A program made the translations under genes and the position numbers. A stretch of DNA of 32,150 nt. It comes from Tubiluchus corallicola. Taxonomy: Eukaryota > Priapulida > Priapulimorpha > Priapulimorphida > Tubiluchidae. Below, piece after piece: positions 19,547-29,237 of the stretch (positions are counted from its first letter, which is position 1; every line of letters starts with the position of its first letter). The stretch covers positions 1 through 32,150 of the forward strand of contig JAQGDQ010001623.1 of assembly GCA_030141605.1 (NCBI GenBank), given 5' to 3'. Under the pieces are notes generated by a model. The model saw only the letters and a list, made by a program, of their open reading frames with translations. It was not told the DNA's origin and ran no database searches.

Positions 19547-19593
19547 ATTGAAGAGTCACGATTTTTTTCTGGATTATTGGATATGCCTAAGCG
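19547..19593 (+). CDS. candidate internal exon (47 nt)
   Basis: A T-rich tract ending TTATTTCAG at 19538-19546 is followed by 47 nt and the consensus donor GTAAGTA at 19594. Read in phase 2 it gives LKSHDFFLDYWICLS and leaves one base (G). This joins the next exon to make GAT and keeps its supported frame. Read in phase 0 it gives IEESRFFSGLLDMPK but then forces the next two exons into a frame that stops. Splice signals at both sides are good. The product is unrecognised. Confidence 0.45.
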
Positions 19594-20114
19594 GTAAGTA
19601 AAGAAATTTTGCTTTTTAGCCAGAAAACCTTTCCATTTACTTTTTTATCTTCTGCATATGTACCGTTGTCCAAACATACAGAAATATTTTTCTGCTGTTA
19701 ATAGTCTCGTGTGGTGTAAGATTATTCTTTATTTATATGACTTTTTACAGGATCATCTTACAATTTATTTTTGAAACATTTTAAGTTAACAAGCCAGCCC
19801 CACGTCTGTTGTGTTTGCAATCATTAAAATTTCTACATTCTCAATAACCTGAAGACTTTGCTGCCAGTAAACAGAACATCGTTTTTCTTGCAACAAAACT
19901 TTAAACAATATAAAATAGTTATTACAGTGATAAAAGAGTCAAATCAAATTTACTACATACCCTAGTTTACACAACAACTTAATAACTTATTTATTTTATC
20001 ATAGACTTTATATATATGTATTCTCTTATAATATTACTGTCTTGTATTAACCGCTGTTGTTTACTTTTACTGTTAAACTAGTAAAATGAAATGACGTTTT
20101 TCTTCTTTTTTCAG

Positions 20115-20289
20115 ATGTCATTGGTTCACCCAGTGCGGGGGGGCGGGGCAACATCAACCCCCGGTACGCCACGCACAGGTCTACGTCTGCCTGTGCGTGG
20201 AGGTACCAGGAGCAGCGACGACGCGAGCTCCAGGCAGGGGTGGTGGCTCGGCCACCCCTGGAAGAACGCCAGAGCAAGCCAAAGCCAGT
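20115..20289 (+). CDS. internal exon of an unrecognised split gene
   Basis: TTCTTCTTTTTTCAG ends at 20114, giving a strong acceptor. The donor GTAAGT starts at 20290. The 175-nt exon is strikingly GC-rich in an AT-rich neighbourhood. Entered in phase 1 it encodes a basic segment containing SPSAGGRGNINPRYATHRS, then WRYQEQRRRELQAG and a Pro/Lys-rich end PPLEERQSKPKP. It leaves GT, completed to Val by the next exon. All three frames of this exon are open, so the frame is chosen by joint openness with the exon at 21980. No domain is recognised. Its last ~40 bp have diverged copies at 27.13, 27.89 and 28.19 kb. Confidence 0.6.
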
Positions 20290-20636
20290 GTAAGTAGACA
20301 CGATTATAATTACAAATTAGCTTTTTCAGTAGTAGAACCGTTCATTTTGCCCCCTCGTGGCTATAGTTTTCGTTTTTGTTTACTTTACACAAAACTTTAC
20401 CGTTTAGTCTTTGTGAAGCAAAGCTAGCTTGTTAACAGCTAGCTTATTACAATCATTTCATGGAGTTTTCATATCGTCTTAATCGACACGAACTGGAACG
20501 TTGTCTCTGGACATTTCATTCCATCCGAGATATTACTGATTTTTCGATAGTTAATTATTGTACCAAAAGGAAAAATGATTATAGCAAATGACATCAAGAA
20601 TCATTTAAAGTTACATCACTATTTTTTGTATCGTAG

Positions 20637-20804
20637 TATAATGATAATGATAAGAATGATGATGACGATGGTGATAATGATGCTGATGATGATAATGATG
20701 GTGATGATGACAATGGTGATAATGATGGTGATGATGATAATGATGGTGATGATGATGATGATGGTGGTGATGGTGATGATGTTGGTGATGGTAATGGTAA
20801 TCAT
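20637..20804 (+). repeat. (GAT/AAT/GGT)n microsatellite
   Basis: Imperfect GAT, AAT and GGT triplets inside the intron between the exons at 20115 and 21980. It gives Met-rich, Ile-rich and His-rich frames that are not coding evidence. Confidence 0.95.
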
Positions 20805-20861
20805 TTAGAGAGAGAGATGGGGGAGAGAGAGAGAGAGAGAGAGAGATGGGAGAGAGAGAGG
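20805..20861 (+). repeat. (GA)n microsatellite
   Basis: GAGAGA runs interrupted by ATGGG, directly after the GAT tract. Confidence 0.95.
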
Positions 20862-21404
20862 CATGGAAGGAAGAAGGAAAAGCGAATGTCATAGTCATCA
20901 GGAAACATGATGACCTAGTGGTTATGAAATTGTTTTTGTAATTCAAATGTCTCTGTTTCAAAACCAGACTGAGTTCCAGCTATTTACTTTCTTGTCTTCT
21001 GGAGTTTAATGTGTATCAACATTCATAATAATTGTGGTTTTCTACCGTCATAGCAAGTCTTTTACTATGTTGGTTGCAGTAGTTCATTTAGCTGCTGTAA
21101 GAGACGGTTTGCTAAATTCTGCTGTTTCTTAATTGAGCACAAGATTTACTCGAGTAGTTGTGAACCGTAACTGAACAACTGACCTACCAACTTAGCAATT
21201 TTTGTCCAAGAAGTCATGGGTAACTTGAATATGATTTAATCTATTTTTGGTTAAAACGTTTTAGACATGAATAATCTATGGCTATATAAATAATAATATT
21301 TATAATTGTCCTTAATAATGTTTAGGACACTAATAGTACAATGATAACAGCTTATTTTCAAAGTAGTCTTGATAGAACCCGCTTGGCAGAACGAGCGGTA
21401 ATTA
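20862..21404. other. intron-like sequence, nothing supported
   Basis: AT-rich, no element ends or open frames of note. Confidence 0.5.
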
Positions 21405-21417
21405 AAACTTTACTCTT
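21405..21417 (+). repeat. left flanking duplication of the tRNA-like insertion
   Basis: AAACTTTACTCTT, repeated as AAACTTTTACTCTT at 21487-21500 with one extra T. Confidence 0.6.
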
Positions 21418-21486
21418 ACGTGTCAGGAATTGAACCCGCGACCTCCAGGATGGGAAACGAACACATTACAATTGAGCTAACCCCCG
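21418..21486 (-). mobile_element. retroposed tRNA-like sequence (tRNA pseudogene or bare SINE head)
   Basis: The reverse complement starts GGGGGTTAGCTCAATTG (box A-like) and continues to GTCGCGGGTTCAATTCCTGA (box B-like). The T arm can pair as CGGG/CCTG around TTCAATT. A central TTCCCAT resembles a CCC anticodon loop as in tRNA-Gly, but the anticodon and acceptor stems are badly mismatched, so it is not a working tRNA. Its 69-nt length and near-identical 13/14-bp flanks indicate retroposition of a tRNA-like transcript without a long SINE body. Confidence 0.6.
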
Positions 21487-21500
21487 AAACTTTTACTCTT
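21487..21500 (+). repeat. right flanking duplication of the tRNA-like insertion
   Basis: AAACTTTTACTCTT, the partner of 21405-21417. Confidence 0.6.
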
Positions 21501-21979
21501 GAATAACGCATAGCAACAAAATATTTGCTGTTTCTTTTCAGTTCGATGTGCAAATTTGTGCTTTCTACACTAGAAAATTGACATTTGATTTAGTTTTCTT
21601 TCCATTTGGAGATGTCCAATATGTCAGCTTGTGTGTCAATGTTTATAATAAACCTACCAGAGTTGAACTTGTGCGTTAAGAGTGATCAGTTCTTCAAACA
21701 CATGCTTAACAAATTGCCAGCAAATAGGAGTCATTTAGTTCCAACAATTTCTCATGTAGTTTTATTAACTTCTAACATGCAGATTTTTCAGAGATTTTTT
21801 TTGGAGTGGAAAAATTGGGATACGCAATCCCGATTTTATACCAGCAAATAGGTTTATCCATAAAGTTATTAAACCGGAAGTGCATCTTCCCATCATATAA
21901 GTTTTGTAGTCTTTTTTGCTGTTTGACAAAATGACAGCACGTTTTGTAGAAAAATGAAAATTATTTTTGTCTCTTTTAG

Positions 21980-22111
21980 GCGAAGGTGCCGAAATTACGA
22001 ACACTGCGGAGGTCAGGGCAATGCCATTGAGGGTCGGGGCAGGCATTACGTAATGGCAAACTGTCCGCTGGAGCAGGAGGCGGTGCCTGTCCCGGCCTTG
22101 CGTGTGACCTG
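21980..22111 (+). CDS. internal exon of the unrecognised split gene, Cys- and Gly-containing
   Basis: A pyrimidine tract ends TCTCTTTTAG at 21979 and the donor GTAAGC starts at 22112. The 132-nt exon is GC-rich against AT-rich introns. Only phase 2 entry is open throughout; the other two frames hit TGA or TAA. It encodes RRCRNYEHCGGQGNAIEGRG, then RHYVMANCPLEQEAVPVPAL, and leaves TG. That phase matches exactly the exit phase of the 20115 exon. Three Cys and many Gly/Arg are visible. I do not recognise the fold; a resemblance to small Cys-rich extracellular modules is weak. This is the best coding evidence in the window. Confidence 0.62.
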
Positions 22112-22639
22112 GTAAGCGGATTTTTTTATAATTTAAACCTGACAAAAAGGAAATCTTAATTTTACTGACACAGTTAGAACTGACTTTCAACCCTTAAATT
22201 TCAACTTTTTATTATTATGTATAAAAGCACAAAGCTGGTTAAACTTTGTCTCTAAACGCGTTAGAGGCCTAATACAGGCCTAATATGCAAAAACATGCTG
22301 TTAGACATCTCTAAGAAATGACAAAATTTAGCGGAAGAAACTTTTGTTTACTAATAATGACTGGCATTATAAACTAGCAAAGGCATTGCAACTTGTCAGT
22401 TTAACCGCTCCCAATGTTCAGTAATGCACAAACGTCTTTTGCTTTTTATGCAGAAACAGTGAATGGACGTATTAACGTATTAACTGATACTTTACATAGG
22501 TTTTATATGACTTTATAACATGCCAAATGTCAGCATAATAATCGGCCCACGTGACGACGCAAATAGCCACCAAAGCAGTTTTTATTTTGCTATGAGTTTT
22601 ACAGCATCTCCCCGACAACACCCCACCCCCAATTTTATT
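22112..22639. other. intron-like sequence, nothing supported
   Basis: AT-rich with a short direct repeat, GGCCTAATA, near 22266 and 22277. No gene or element ends seen. Confidence 0.5.
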
Positions 22640-23110
22640 GAAAAAATGAAGGAGGCCATATTAACGACTTTTTAGAGGCTTACAAAGATTTATTTTTCCG
22701 AGCTTATCCAACCGGTGATGGTCAACCTCTACCCGTCTGTCGGCAAAGGCCTGCAAACTTCGGACCGCATTCATATGCAAGACGTCATATTAAAAGAATT
22801 GCTGCTAATGGGACAGAATAGTCCCAAATTGTTACTCTGTTTTGTTACTTTATTATGACACACGCACGATTTTATAGGGGAAATGGATTGACTATTTTAA
22901 CGACTTTAGAGGCATTGAAGCCTCCTGACTGCTTTTACATGTTTGTTATACAACTATTTTTAAAGCTTATCCAACGGATAATGGTAGCCACACTTCAGTG
23001 CTGCCTAATCTCGTTTGTAAACTTTCCGTGACTGAAAATGAAGAGAGAACTTATGAGACACGAACCTGTTTTTTATTTGGGACAGCAAACTATTAAAACA
23101 CAGTGAGATT
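22640..23110 (+). repeat. old tandem duplication of ~235 bp
   Basis: Two diverged copies follow one another. The shared landmarks, in order, are TTAACGACTTT(TT)AGAGGC (about 22661 and 22896), GCTTATCCAAC (about 22701 and 22966), a pyrimidine-rich segment, and GGGACAG (about 22809 and 23080). Similarity is broken by many substitutions and indels. Confidence 0.65.
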
Positions 23111-23303
23111 ACAGTCTAGGTAAGAAAAACCTCAATCGATAGTTCTGCAAAGAAGCCATGAAAAGTTAATGATAATTATGCAGCTCATTAATGTAACATT
23201 ACCTTACCTAAATAACACAACTGATGCAACAATTATCTACTCAAGTTAATGTTACAAGAAAGATTGCAGGTGTTGATCATTAAAATGCCATTGACCCATA
23301 ATT

Positions 23304-25541
23304 AGCAGTAGTCAATAGCCACTCGACAGAACAACAAGTTCTTGGGAAAAAACTGGAATCATCTGCTTGCACAACTTTGTCTAGCACCCTATAGCAGTAA
23401 CTAATAGCCACTCGACAGAACAACAAGTTCTTGGGAAAAAACTGGAATCATCTGCTTGCACAACTTTGTCAAACACCTTATAGCAGTAACTAATAGCCAC
23501 TCGACAGAACAACAAGTTCTTGGGAAAAAACTGGAATCATCTGCTTGCACAACTTTGTCAAACACCTTATAGCAGTAACTAATAGCCACTCGACAGAACA
23601 ACAAGTTCTTGGGAAAAACTGGAATCATCTGCTTGCACAACTTTGTCAAACACCTTATAGCAGTAACTAATAGCCACTCGACAGAACAACAAGTTCTTGG
23701 GAAAAAACTGGAATCATCTGCTTGCACAACTTTGTCAAACACCTATAGCAGTAACTAATAGCCACTCGACAGAACAACAAGTTCTTGGGAAAAAACTGGA
23801 ATCATCTGCTTGCACAACTTTGTCAAACACCTTATAGCAGTAACTAATAGCCACTCGACAGAACAACAAGTTCTTGGGAAAAAACTGGAATCATCTGCTT
23901 GCACAACTTTGTCAAACACCTTATAGCAGTAACTAATAGCCACTCGACAGAACAACAAGTTCTTCGGGAAAAACTGGAATCATCTGCTTGCACAACTTTG
24001 TCAAACACCTTATAGCAGTAACTAATAGCCACTCGACAGAACAACAAGTTCTTGGGGAAAAAACTGGAATCATCTGCTTGCACAACTTTGTCAAACACCT
24101 TATAGCAGTAACTAATAGCCACTCGACAGAACAACAAGTTCTTGGGAAAAAACTGGAATCATCTGCTTGCACAACTTTGTCAAACACCTTATAGCAGTAA
24201 CTAATAGCCACTCGACAGAACAACAAGTTCTTGGGAAAAAACTGGAATCATCTGCTTGCACAACTTTGTCAAACACCTTATAGCAGTAACTAATAGCCAC
24301 TCGACAGAACAACAAGTTCTTGGGAAAAAACTGGAATCATCTGCTTGCACAACTTTGTCAAACACCTTATAGCAGTAACTAATAGCCACTCGACAGAACA
24401 ACAAGTTCTTGGGAAAAAACTGGAATCATCTGCTTGCACAACTTTGTCAAACACCTTATAGCAGTAACTAATAGCCACTCGACAGAACAACAAGTTCTTG
24501 GGAAAAAACTGGAATCATCTGCTTGCACAACTTTGTCAAACACCTTATAGCAGTAACTAATAGACACTCGACAGAACAACAAGTTCTTGAGAAAACAATT
24601 AGAATCATCTGCTTGCACAACTTTGTCAAACACCTTATAGCAGTAACTAATAGCCACTCGACAGAACAACAAGTTCTTGGGAAAAAACTGGAATCATCTG
24701 CTTGCACAACTTTGTCAAACACCCTATAGCAGTAACTAATAGCCACTCGACAGAACAACAAGTTCTTGGGAAAAAACTGGAATCATCTGCTTGCACAACT
24801 TTGTCAAACACCTTATAGCAGTAACTAATAGCCACTCGACAGAACAACAAGTTCTTGGGAAAAAACTGGAATCATCTGCTTGCACAACTTTGTCAAACAC
24901 CTTATAGCAGTAACTAATAGCCACTCGACAGAACAACAAGTTCTTGGGAAAAAACTGGAATCATCTGCTTGCACAACTTTGTCAAACACCTTATAGCAGT
25001 AACTAATAGCCACTCGACAGAACAACAAGTTCTTGGGGAAAAAACTGGAATCATCTGCTTGCACAACTTTGTCAAACACCTTATAGCAGTAACTAATAGC
25101 CACTCGACAGAACAACAAGTTCTTGGGAAAAAACTGGAATCATCTGCTTGCACAACTTTGTCAAACACCTTATAGCAGTTACTAATAGCCACTCGACAGA
25201 ACAACAAGTTCTTGGGAAAAAACTGGAATCATCTGCTTGCACAACTTTGTCAAACACCTTATAGCAGTAACTAATAGCCACTCGACAGAACAACAAGTTC
25301 TTGGGAAAAAACTGGAATCATCTGCTTGCACAACTTTGTCAAACACCTTATAGCAGTAACTAATAGCCACTCAACAGAACAACAAGTTCTTGGGAAAAAA
25401 CTGGAATCATCTGCTTGCACAACTTTGTCAAACACCCTATAGCAGTAACTAATAGCCACTCAACAGAACAACAAGTTCTTGGGAAAAAACTGGAATCATC
25501 TGCTTGCACAACTTTGTCAAACAACCTATAGCAGTAACTAG
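23304..25541 (+). repeat. 89-bp minisatellite, about 25 units
   Basis: The unit contains AGCAGTAACTAATAGCCACT, CGACAGAACAACAAGTTCTT, GGGAAAAAACTGGAATCATC and GCTTGCACAACTTTGTCAAA. Units are highly similar, so expansion or homogenisation is recent. Variants with an extra G (CTTGGGGAAAA) near 24051 and 25031 are about 11 periods apart with similar surroundings, indicating a multi-unit block duplication. Because 89 is not a multiple of three, frames rotate, and the many 62-97-codon minus-strand open frames are copies of one artefact. Confidence 0.98.
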
Positions 25542-25675
25542 GAACCAAATGAAATTTAGAGAATGGGAGCAATTTTCCATAATCATCAATGGTCAAAATT
25601 TACAAGCAACTTGATAGAACAACAGCACTTAAGGCAAAAATTAGAATGATGTCTGCTGGACTGCTTCGCCATGGA
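25542..25675 (+). repeat. decayed units at the right edge of the 89-bp array
   Basis: GATAGAACAACAGCACTTAA near 25613, followed by AAAATTAGAATGATGTCTGC, matches the array unit with about one in five bases changed. It marks old repeats at the array border. Confidence 0.75.
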
Positions 25676-26360
25676 ACCTGTTGCTGTGATTGTTTAAAAA
25701 CCAAAGGGAAATAATAATCGAAAAGAAAACGTACTTTAGCATTCTTAAATGTGTTTACAAAAGGAAATGTTGTTTCTCGAATGAAAAGAAATCTGCAAAA
25801 ATCAACATAAAAACAAAAACTGTTAAAAAAGACAAATAATGGCGGCGGCAACAACAATGACGACGAAAATAATTGCTGGCAGTCTTGTGGTTTCTTTACG
25901 AAGAAGCTAGTTGTAGTGGAGATGACGATGATGATGATGATAGCGAAGACGATCATGACAATACTGAAACAAAATAATACAATGCTTGTTTGTAAAATAG
26001 CCCAGTTCTACATAGAAATGTGAATGGTTCCCAGTCGAGGAAGAAAAAACGTTTCTGCATTCAGTGATTACCTGATTCAACTGTGAGAAATCTACAAGAA
26101 ATCTACAGAAATCTAGAACACGCAAATTCGTTTGTTCGTCAACCGAAAAACATTTAAATTTTACAATGTGCATTACAAAAGCCCACAGTGATGTGACATC
26201 TAATGATTTTAATCATTATTTTACCACGAATAGGTTAAACTGGTACTATAAATCAGACTATTAAATTAGTTGTAAAATTTCTTTAATCACAATAATAACG
26301 GATTGGGGATCGTGAATGCTGGGTATAGGAAACACAGGACAAAATCTTGTCCTTACAAAG
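25676..26360. other. intron-like sequence with small simple repeats
   Basis: ATGGCGGCGGCAACAACAAT at 25839 starts a 23-codon frame ending at 25910, made mostly of simple triplets. A GATGAT run follows at about 25920-25940. Nothing else is supported; minus-strand frames of 88 and 118 codons lack any signal. Confidence 0.45.
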
Positions 26361-26621
26361 TACGAGGATGGAAGAGAAAGATAAATTATTGCTGGCACCG
26401 AGCCAAGATTACAGCTGCAAGATCTTCACAGATATTCATAAATATTTGCTCAAAACTTCATGCAAGATAACTAGAGAATTTTTGCTGCCAAATTATCAGT
26501 GGGGAGGGGTAATGTCCATGGAGATTTTATACCACTTACATTCTACATTTTCGTATGCATTGCTTGCGTCGGAAGTAACGCTGTATAAAACGTGTAAATT
26601 TGAACTCCAGATGACCGTTAG
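26361..26621 (+). CDS. candidate internal exon (261 nt), weak acceptor
   Basis: An open frame runs through this segment and stops (TGA 26623-26625) immediately after a consensus-like donor TTAG|GTGAGG at 26621/26622. The possible acceptor TCCTTACAAAG|T at 26360 is weak. Entry and exit phases would both be 2, matching the exit phase of the exon at 21980 and the entry phase of that at 27100. It can therefore be included or skipped without changing frame. It encodes TRMEEKDKLLLAPSQDYSC, then KIFTDIHKYLLKTSCKITRE and a hydrophobic stretch YHLHSTFSYALLASEV. The product is unrecognised. The ATG at 26368 could also be a start. Confidence 0.25.
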
Positions 26622-26625
26622 GTGA

Positions 26626-27099
26626 GGCCATTTTAATCGTAGGTCGTTTGAAAAAAGTTTTGATAACATTAAATAAAGTTTGAAAAAATAATCAGAGTAT
26701 TCGTAGCATGAACGTGCTAACTAAGTAAACTTTTAAATTACTGAATCTTGTCAATAAGATTAAAAATACGTTCTTGGCTAGTGAGTGGCGCACCCTGGAG
26801 GGTGAATCAGTGACATTTTACCAATTGGCACAAACATTTTAAATTATTAGTCTAGTTATTTAGGTCATTCCAGCACGTTAAGTGAAATGCTAAGTAATAT
26901 AGTTTTGCATGGAAAGTTTTTTAGATCATAATTTAACATTTCCTTTTCTTCCCCTGATTTACGTGGCGTCGGAACAGTATTGCGGGAGATTTAAAATGAA
27001 AACAAACGAAAATTCTTTTCGACGTGAATACGATATTTACATAAAATTACTGTAAAGTAGTATAATTTTTCAAGGTGATTTTTCTGAAACCTACTTCAG
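26626..27099. other. intron-like sequence, nothing supported
   Basis: AT-rich DNA ending in the acceptor region of the exon candidate at 27100. Confidence 0.5.
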
Positions 27100-27168
27100 G
27101 TGCCCCTTTTCTTGTCCTTTAAGCGCTCAACCAACATTAGTAGTTGTCCAGAACAAGCCCAAACCAGT
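27100..27168 (+). CDS. candidate exon (69 nt), paralogous at its 3' end to the exon at 20115
   Basis: The acceptor CTACTTCAG ends at 27099 and the donor-like GTCAGT starts at 27169. Entered in phase 2, as required by the exon at 21980, it reads CPFSCPLSAQPTLVVVQNKP then KP and leaves GT. The end QPTLVVVQNKPKPV aligns with RPPLEERQSKPKPV at the end of the exon at 20115, including position and phase of the splice donor. This suggests exon duplication. The acceptor is moderate and the donor is one base from consensus, so it may be a decayed copy instead of a used exon. Confidence 0.35.
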
Positions 27169-27200
27169 GTCAGTTAATCACCAAATTCACTAGATTAGAA

Positions 27201-27420
27201 CTATACAAGGTGCTTGTTTACTGTTTATACCATGTTCAGAGCAGACTGTACCACTCTATACAAGGTGCTTGTTTACTGTTTATACCATGTTCAGAGCAGA
27301 CTGTACCACTCTATACAAGGTGCTTGTTTACTGTTTATACCATGTTCAGAGCAGACTGTACCACTCTATACAAGGTGCTTGTTTACTGTTTATACCATGT
27401 TCAGAGCAGACTGTACCACT
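27201..27420 (+). repeat. 55-bp tandem repeat, four identical copies
   Basis: Four copies starting CTATACAAGGTGCTTGTTTA and ending GCAGACTGTACCACT, apparently without differences between units. This indicates a very recent expansion just downstream of the exon candidate at 27100. Rotating frames explain the repeated short protein reads. Confidence 0.98.
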
Positions 27421-27891
27421 AAACAAGCTAAGCAGTTAGCTGGGGCAACAAATTTTAGAAGTCTCTAATTTTTAAGTTTAGCATAAGTGATAACAATTAT
27501 GAACAATTGTGCTTAATAAACCAAGAGGGCTAGAACATGCACCAATTATACGCTACCGTTATACTTTATAATATTGTCACTACAAATTCAATTTTGGGGG
27601 GTATGGTGGAGGCGGCAGCGGGAGAAGGGATTGAGCGTTGAAGAGAGGGCGCTAAAAACTCTACGTGGAAAAGTGGGCGCTAAAAATTCTACCTGGAAGA
27701 GAAGGCGTTAAAAAGTGTTTGCTTAGAGCACCCCAATTTGCCTAGAGCCGTCCCTGACCGTGTTACATTTTTATACAGTCACAAAACAGAATATAAACAC
27801 TAAATTTAAGTAGGACACACTGGAACACTATAGACTATCCTGTTAAGTATAAAGGAAACAGACAAGAGAGATACGTGGAGTAAACAAAGCT
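27421..27891. other. intron-like or intergenic spacer
   Basis: No gene seen. A G-rich patch lies at 27595-27630. GGGCGCTAAAAA-type segments recur near 27646, 27674 and 27703 as a short 27-29-bp triplication. Confidence 0.5.
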
Positions 27892-27933
27892 CGACCACTT
27901 CTGGAAGTTGTCCATAATAAACCCAGTGTAAGT
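27892..27933 (+). pseudogene. decayed copy of the end of the exon at 20115, with donor
   Basis: The sequence reads CGACCACTTCTGGAAGTTGT and ends CCCAGT|GTAAGT at 27927/27928. In one frame it translates RPLLEVVHNKPS, aligning with RPPLEERQSKPKPV. A small deletion shifts the phase at the donor, and no acceptor is visible upstream. Confidence 0.5.
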
Positions 27934-28184
27934 GATAGTCTTACAAATCAACAATTGTTAAGAAACTAAGTGTCCAAGTCTTTGAAGTAGTTAGGCGTAA
28001 TGGTAACGTATAACTTGAGAGGGAAGTTTTTTTGCGACTTGAGTTACTATAAAAAGTACTAACACTATAAATTATAATAAATTTACTATATAGTGCCTTG
28101 CGTTATTGTACTGCTGTAAATGCCAAATTAAGTCAGCGTAAGTTGACAGCGAGGCTGTAATCTCGGACCAACCAGTGAGTTTAA

Positions 28185-28216
28185 CCACCCCTAAAAGACC
28201 TCAAGAACAAACCAAC
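28185..28216 (+). pseudogene. second decayed copy of the exon end, donor lost
   Basis: CCACCCCTAAAAGACCTCAA and onward translates PPLKDLKNKPT, matching PPLEERQSKPK. The donor position is degraded. Confidence 0.4.
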
Positions 28217-28276
28217 GGAGGTGTTGGTAGACTCAAGATCACGTTTTATAAAACTTTGCCATTGTTTCTTCTTCAG

Positions 28277-28316
28277 ACGAAAACATTCAAATGCTGCATG
28301 TTGTAAATTACACTGA
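28277..28316 (+). CDS. possible terminal coding segment
   Basis: TTGTTTCTTCTTCAG ends at 28276 and is the cleanest acceptor downstream of the exon at 27100. Entered in phase 2, as that exon requires, it reads RKHSNAACCKLH and stops at TGA 28314-28316. The start R(K/R)..N..(A/E).C vaguely resembles the start of the exon at 21980 (RRCRNYEHC), so it could be a decayed copy of that exon. No polyadenylation signal AATAAA lies close by. Confidence 0.2.
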
Positions 28317-28521
28317 CCACCAGGGACAAATAATGTGCAAACATCTCACCTAGTGGTTTAGAGAGTAAGCAGGCAGGGGACGAATACGAAAGTGCAGCAC
28401 AGTTTAAAAATAGCAAAACTCATTGAATAGTCAAAACACAACTTTCCAACCCAGAGATTATTTATTTATTATTTGGATTACTTATGTAACTGTCACTTCA
28501 ACTGTGTCTTAGAACTCTAGA

Positions 28522-29237
28522 ATTGTTAAGGAGCTAAGTCATCAAACTTAAGCAGGTCATAACAAGAGATGGGAGAGAAATTGTTGTTGGGTAAGTGGTG
28601 ACATGGGGGAGGGCAGTATAAGGTCAAAGTTTACAACAAGTAAGGACTATGAGCGGCTGGACAAACAAAGGTACTCCTCTTACTGTACCAAGTGAGGAAG
28701 TGACATTGGAGAAGTGGTCAGTGACCTTGAGTGGGTGGATTAAAGTCAAAGGAGATGAAAGTTTAAAAACTACTAGAGAAAGGAGGTTACAAAACTGCAA
28801 GGAGCTCATTGACAAACATTATGCAACTCATAACAAGAGGTAGATGAGTAACTAAGATGGGGTATTCAGTGACTTTGAGTGGGTGGTTCACAGGTAAAGG
28901 TGACATCAAAAGCACAACGGCAAAGAATTCGGAAAGGAAAGGTAGATAACTTACTGTACCAGGTGGAGAAGGAGATCGATGAAGTAATCAATGACTTTAG
29001 ATTAGTGGTGGAAGAGGAAAGGATGCTACGATTTAGAAACAATTATAAGAGACAATTGCATTAAAATGGTAAGCGGGAGTTGTGTGCCTGAACTGATGCA
29101 ACTTATACGGTTGAAGGTCAAAAGTCACAACAATTTCAAAATGTGGGTGTTTAAGATGACAGGCTGTCGTTCCAAAACGACAAGGAGTTAGGAAAGCAGA
29201 AGCTTACAACGCATTGTACTGGTGGGGCAAAGAACGT
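28522..29237 (+). repeat. old, diverged long-period repeat flanking the 49-bp array
   Basis: Related landmarks recur: AAGGAGCTAAGTCATCAAAC at 28529, AAGGAGCTCATTGACAAAC at 28799 and AAGGAGTTAGGAAAGCAGA near 29184; CATAACAAGAG near 28558 and 28830; TACTGTACCA near 28681 and 28953, with a looser TTGTACTGG near 29214; and (C/A)A(G/A)TGAC(C/T)TT at about 28712, 28870 and 28990. A related AATTGTTAAGAAACTAAG occurs near 27953. Two short + frames at 28649-28843 and 28879-29064 look charged and coding-like, but they fall within these repeated segments and have no splice support. Confidence 0.65.

Noticed and set aside
21418-21486. Functional tRNA gene on the minus strand
   Set aside because: The box A and box B sites are recognisable, but the acceptor and anticodon stems do not pair.
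23401-25596. Many 62-97-codon minus-strand frames reading KVFDKVVQADDSSFFP and variants
   Set aside because: All are the same 89-bp unit read in rotating frames.
25839-25910. Small frame starting ATGGCGGCGGCAACAACAAT
   Set aside because: It looks like a gene start but is simple triplet sequence and ends after 23 codons without a donor.
28649-29064. Two charged, coiled-coil-like + frames of 61-64 codons
   Set aside because: Both lie inside diverged repeated segments flanking the 49-bp array, with no splice sites that join them.
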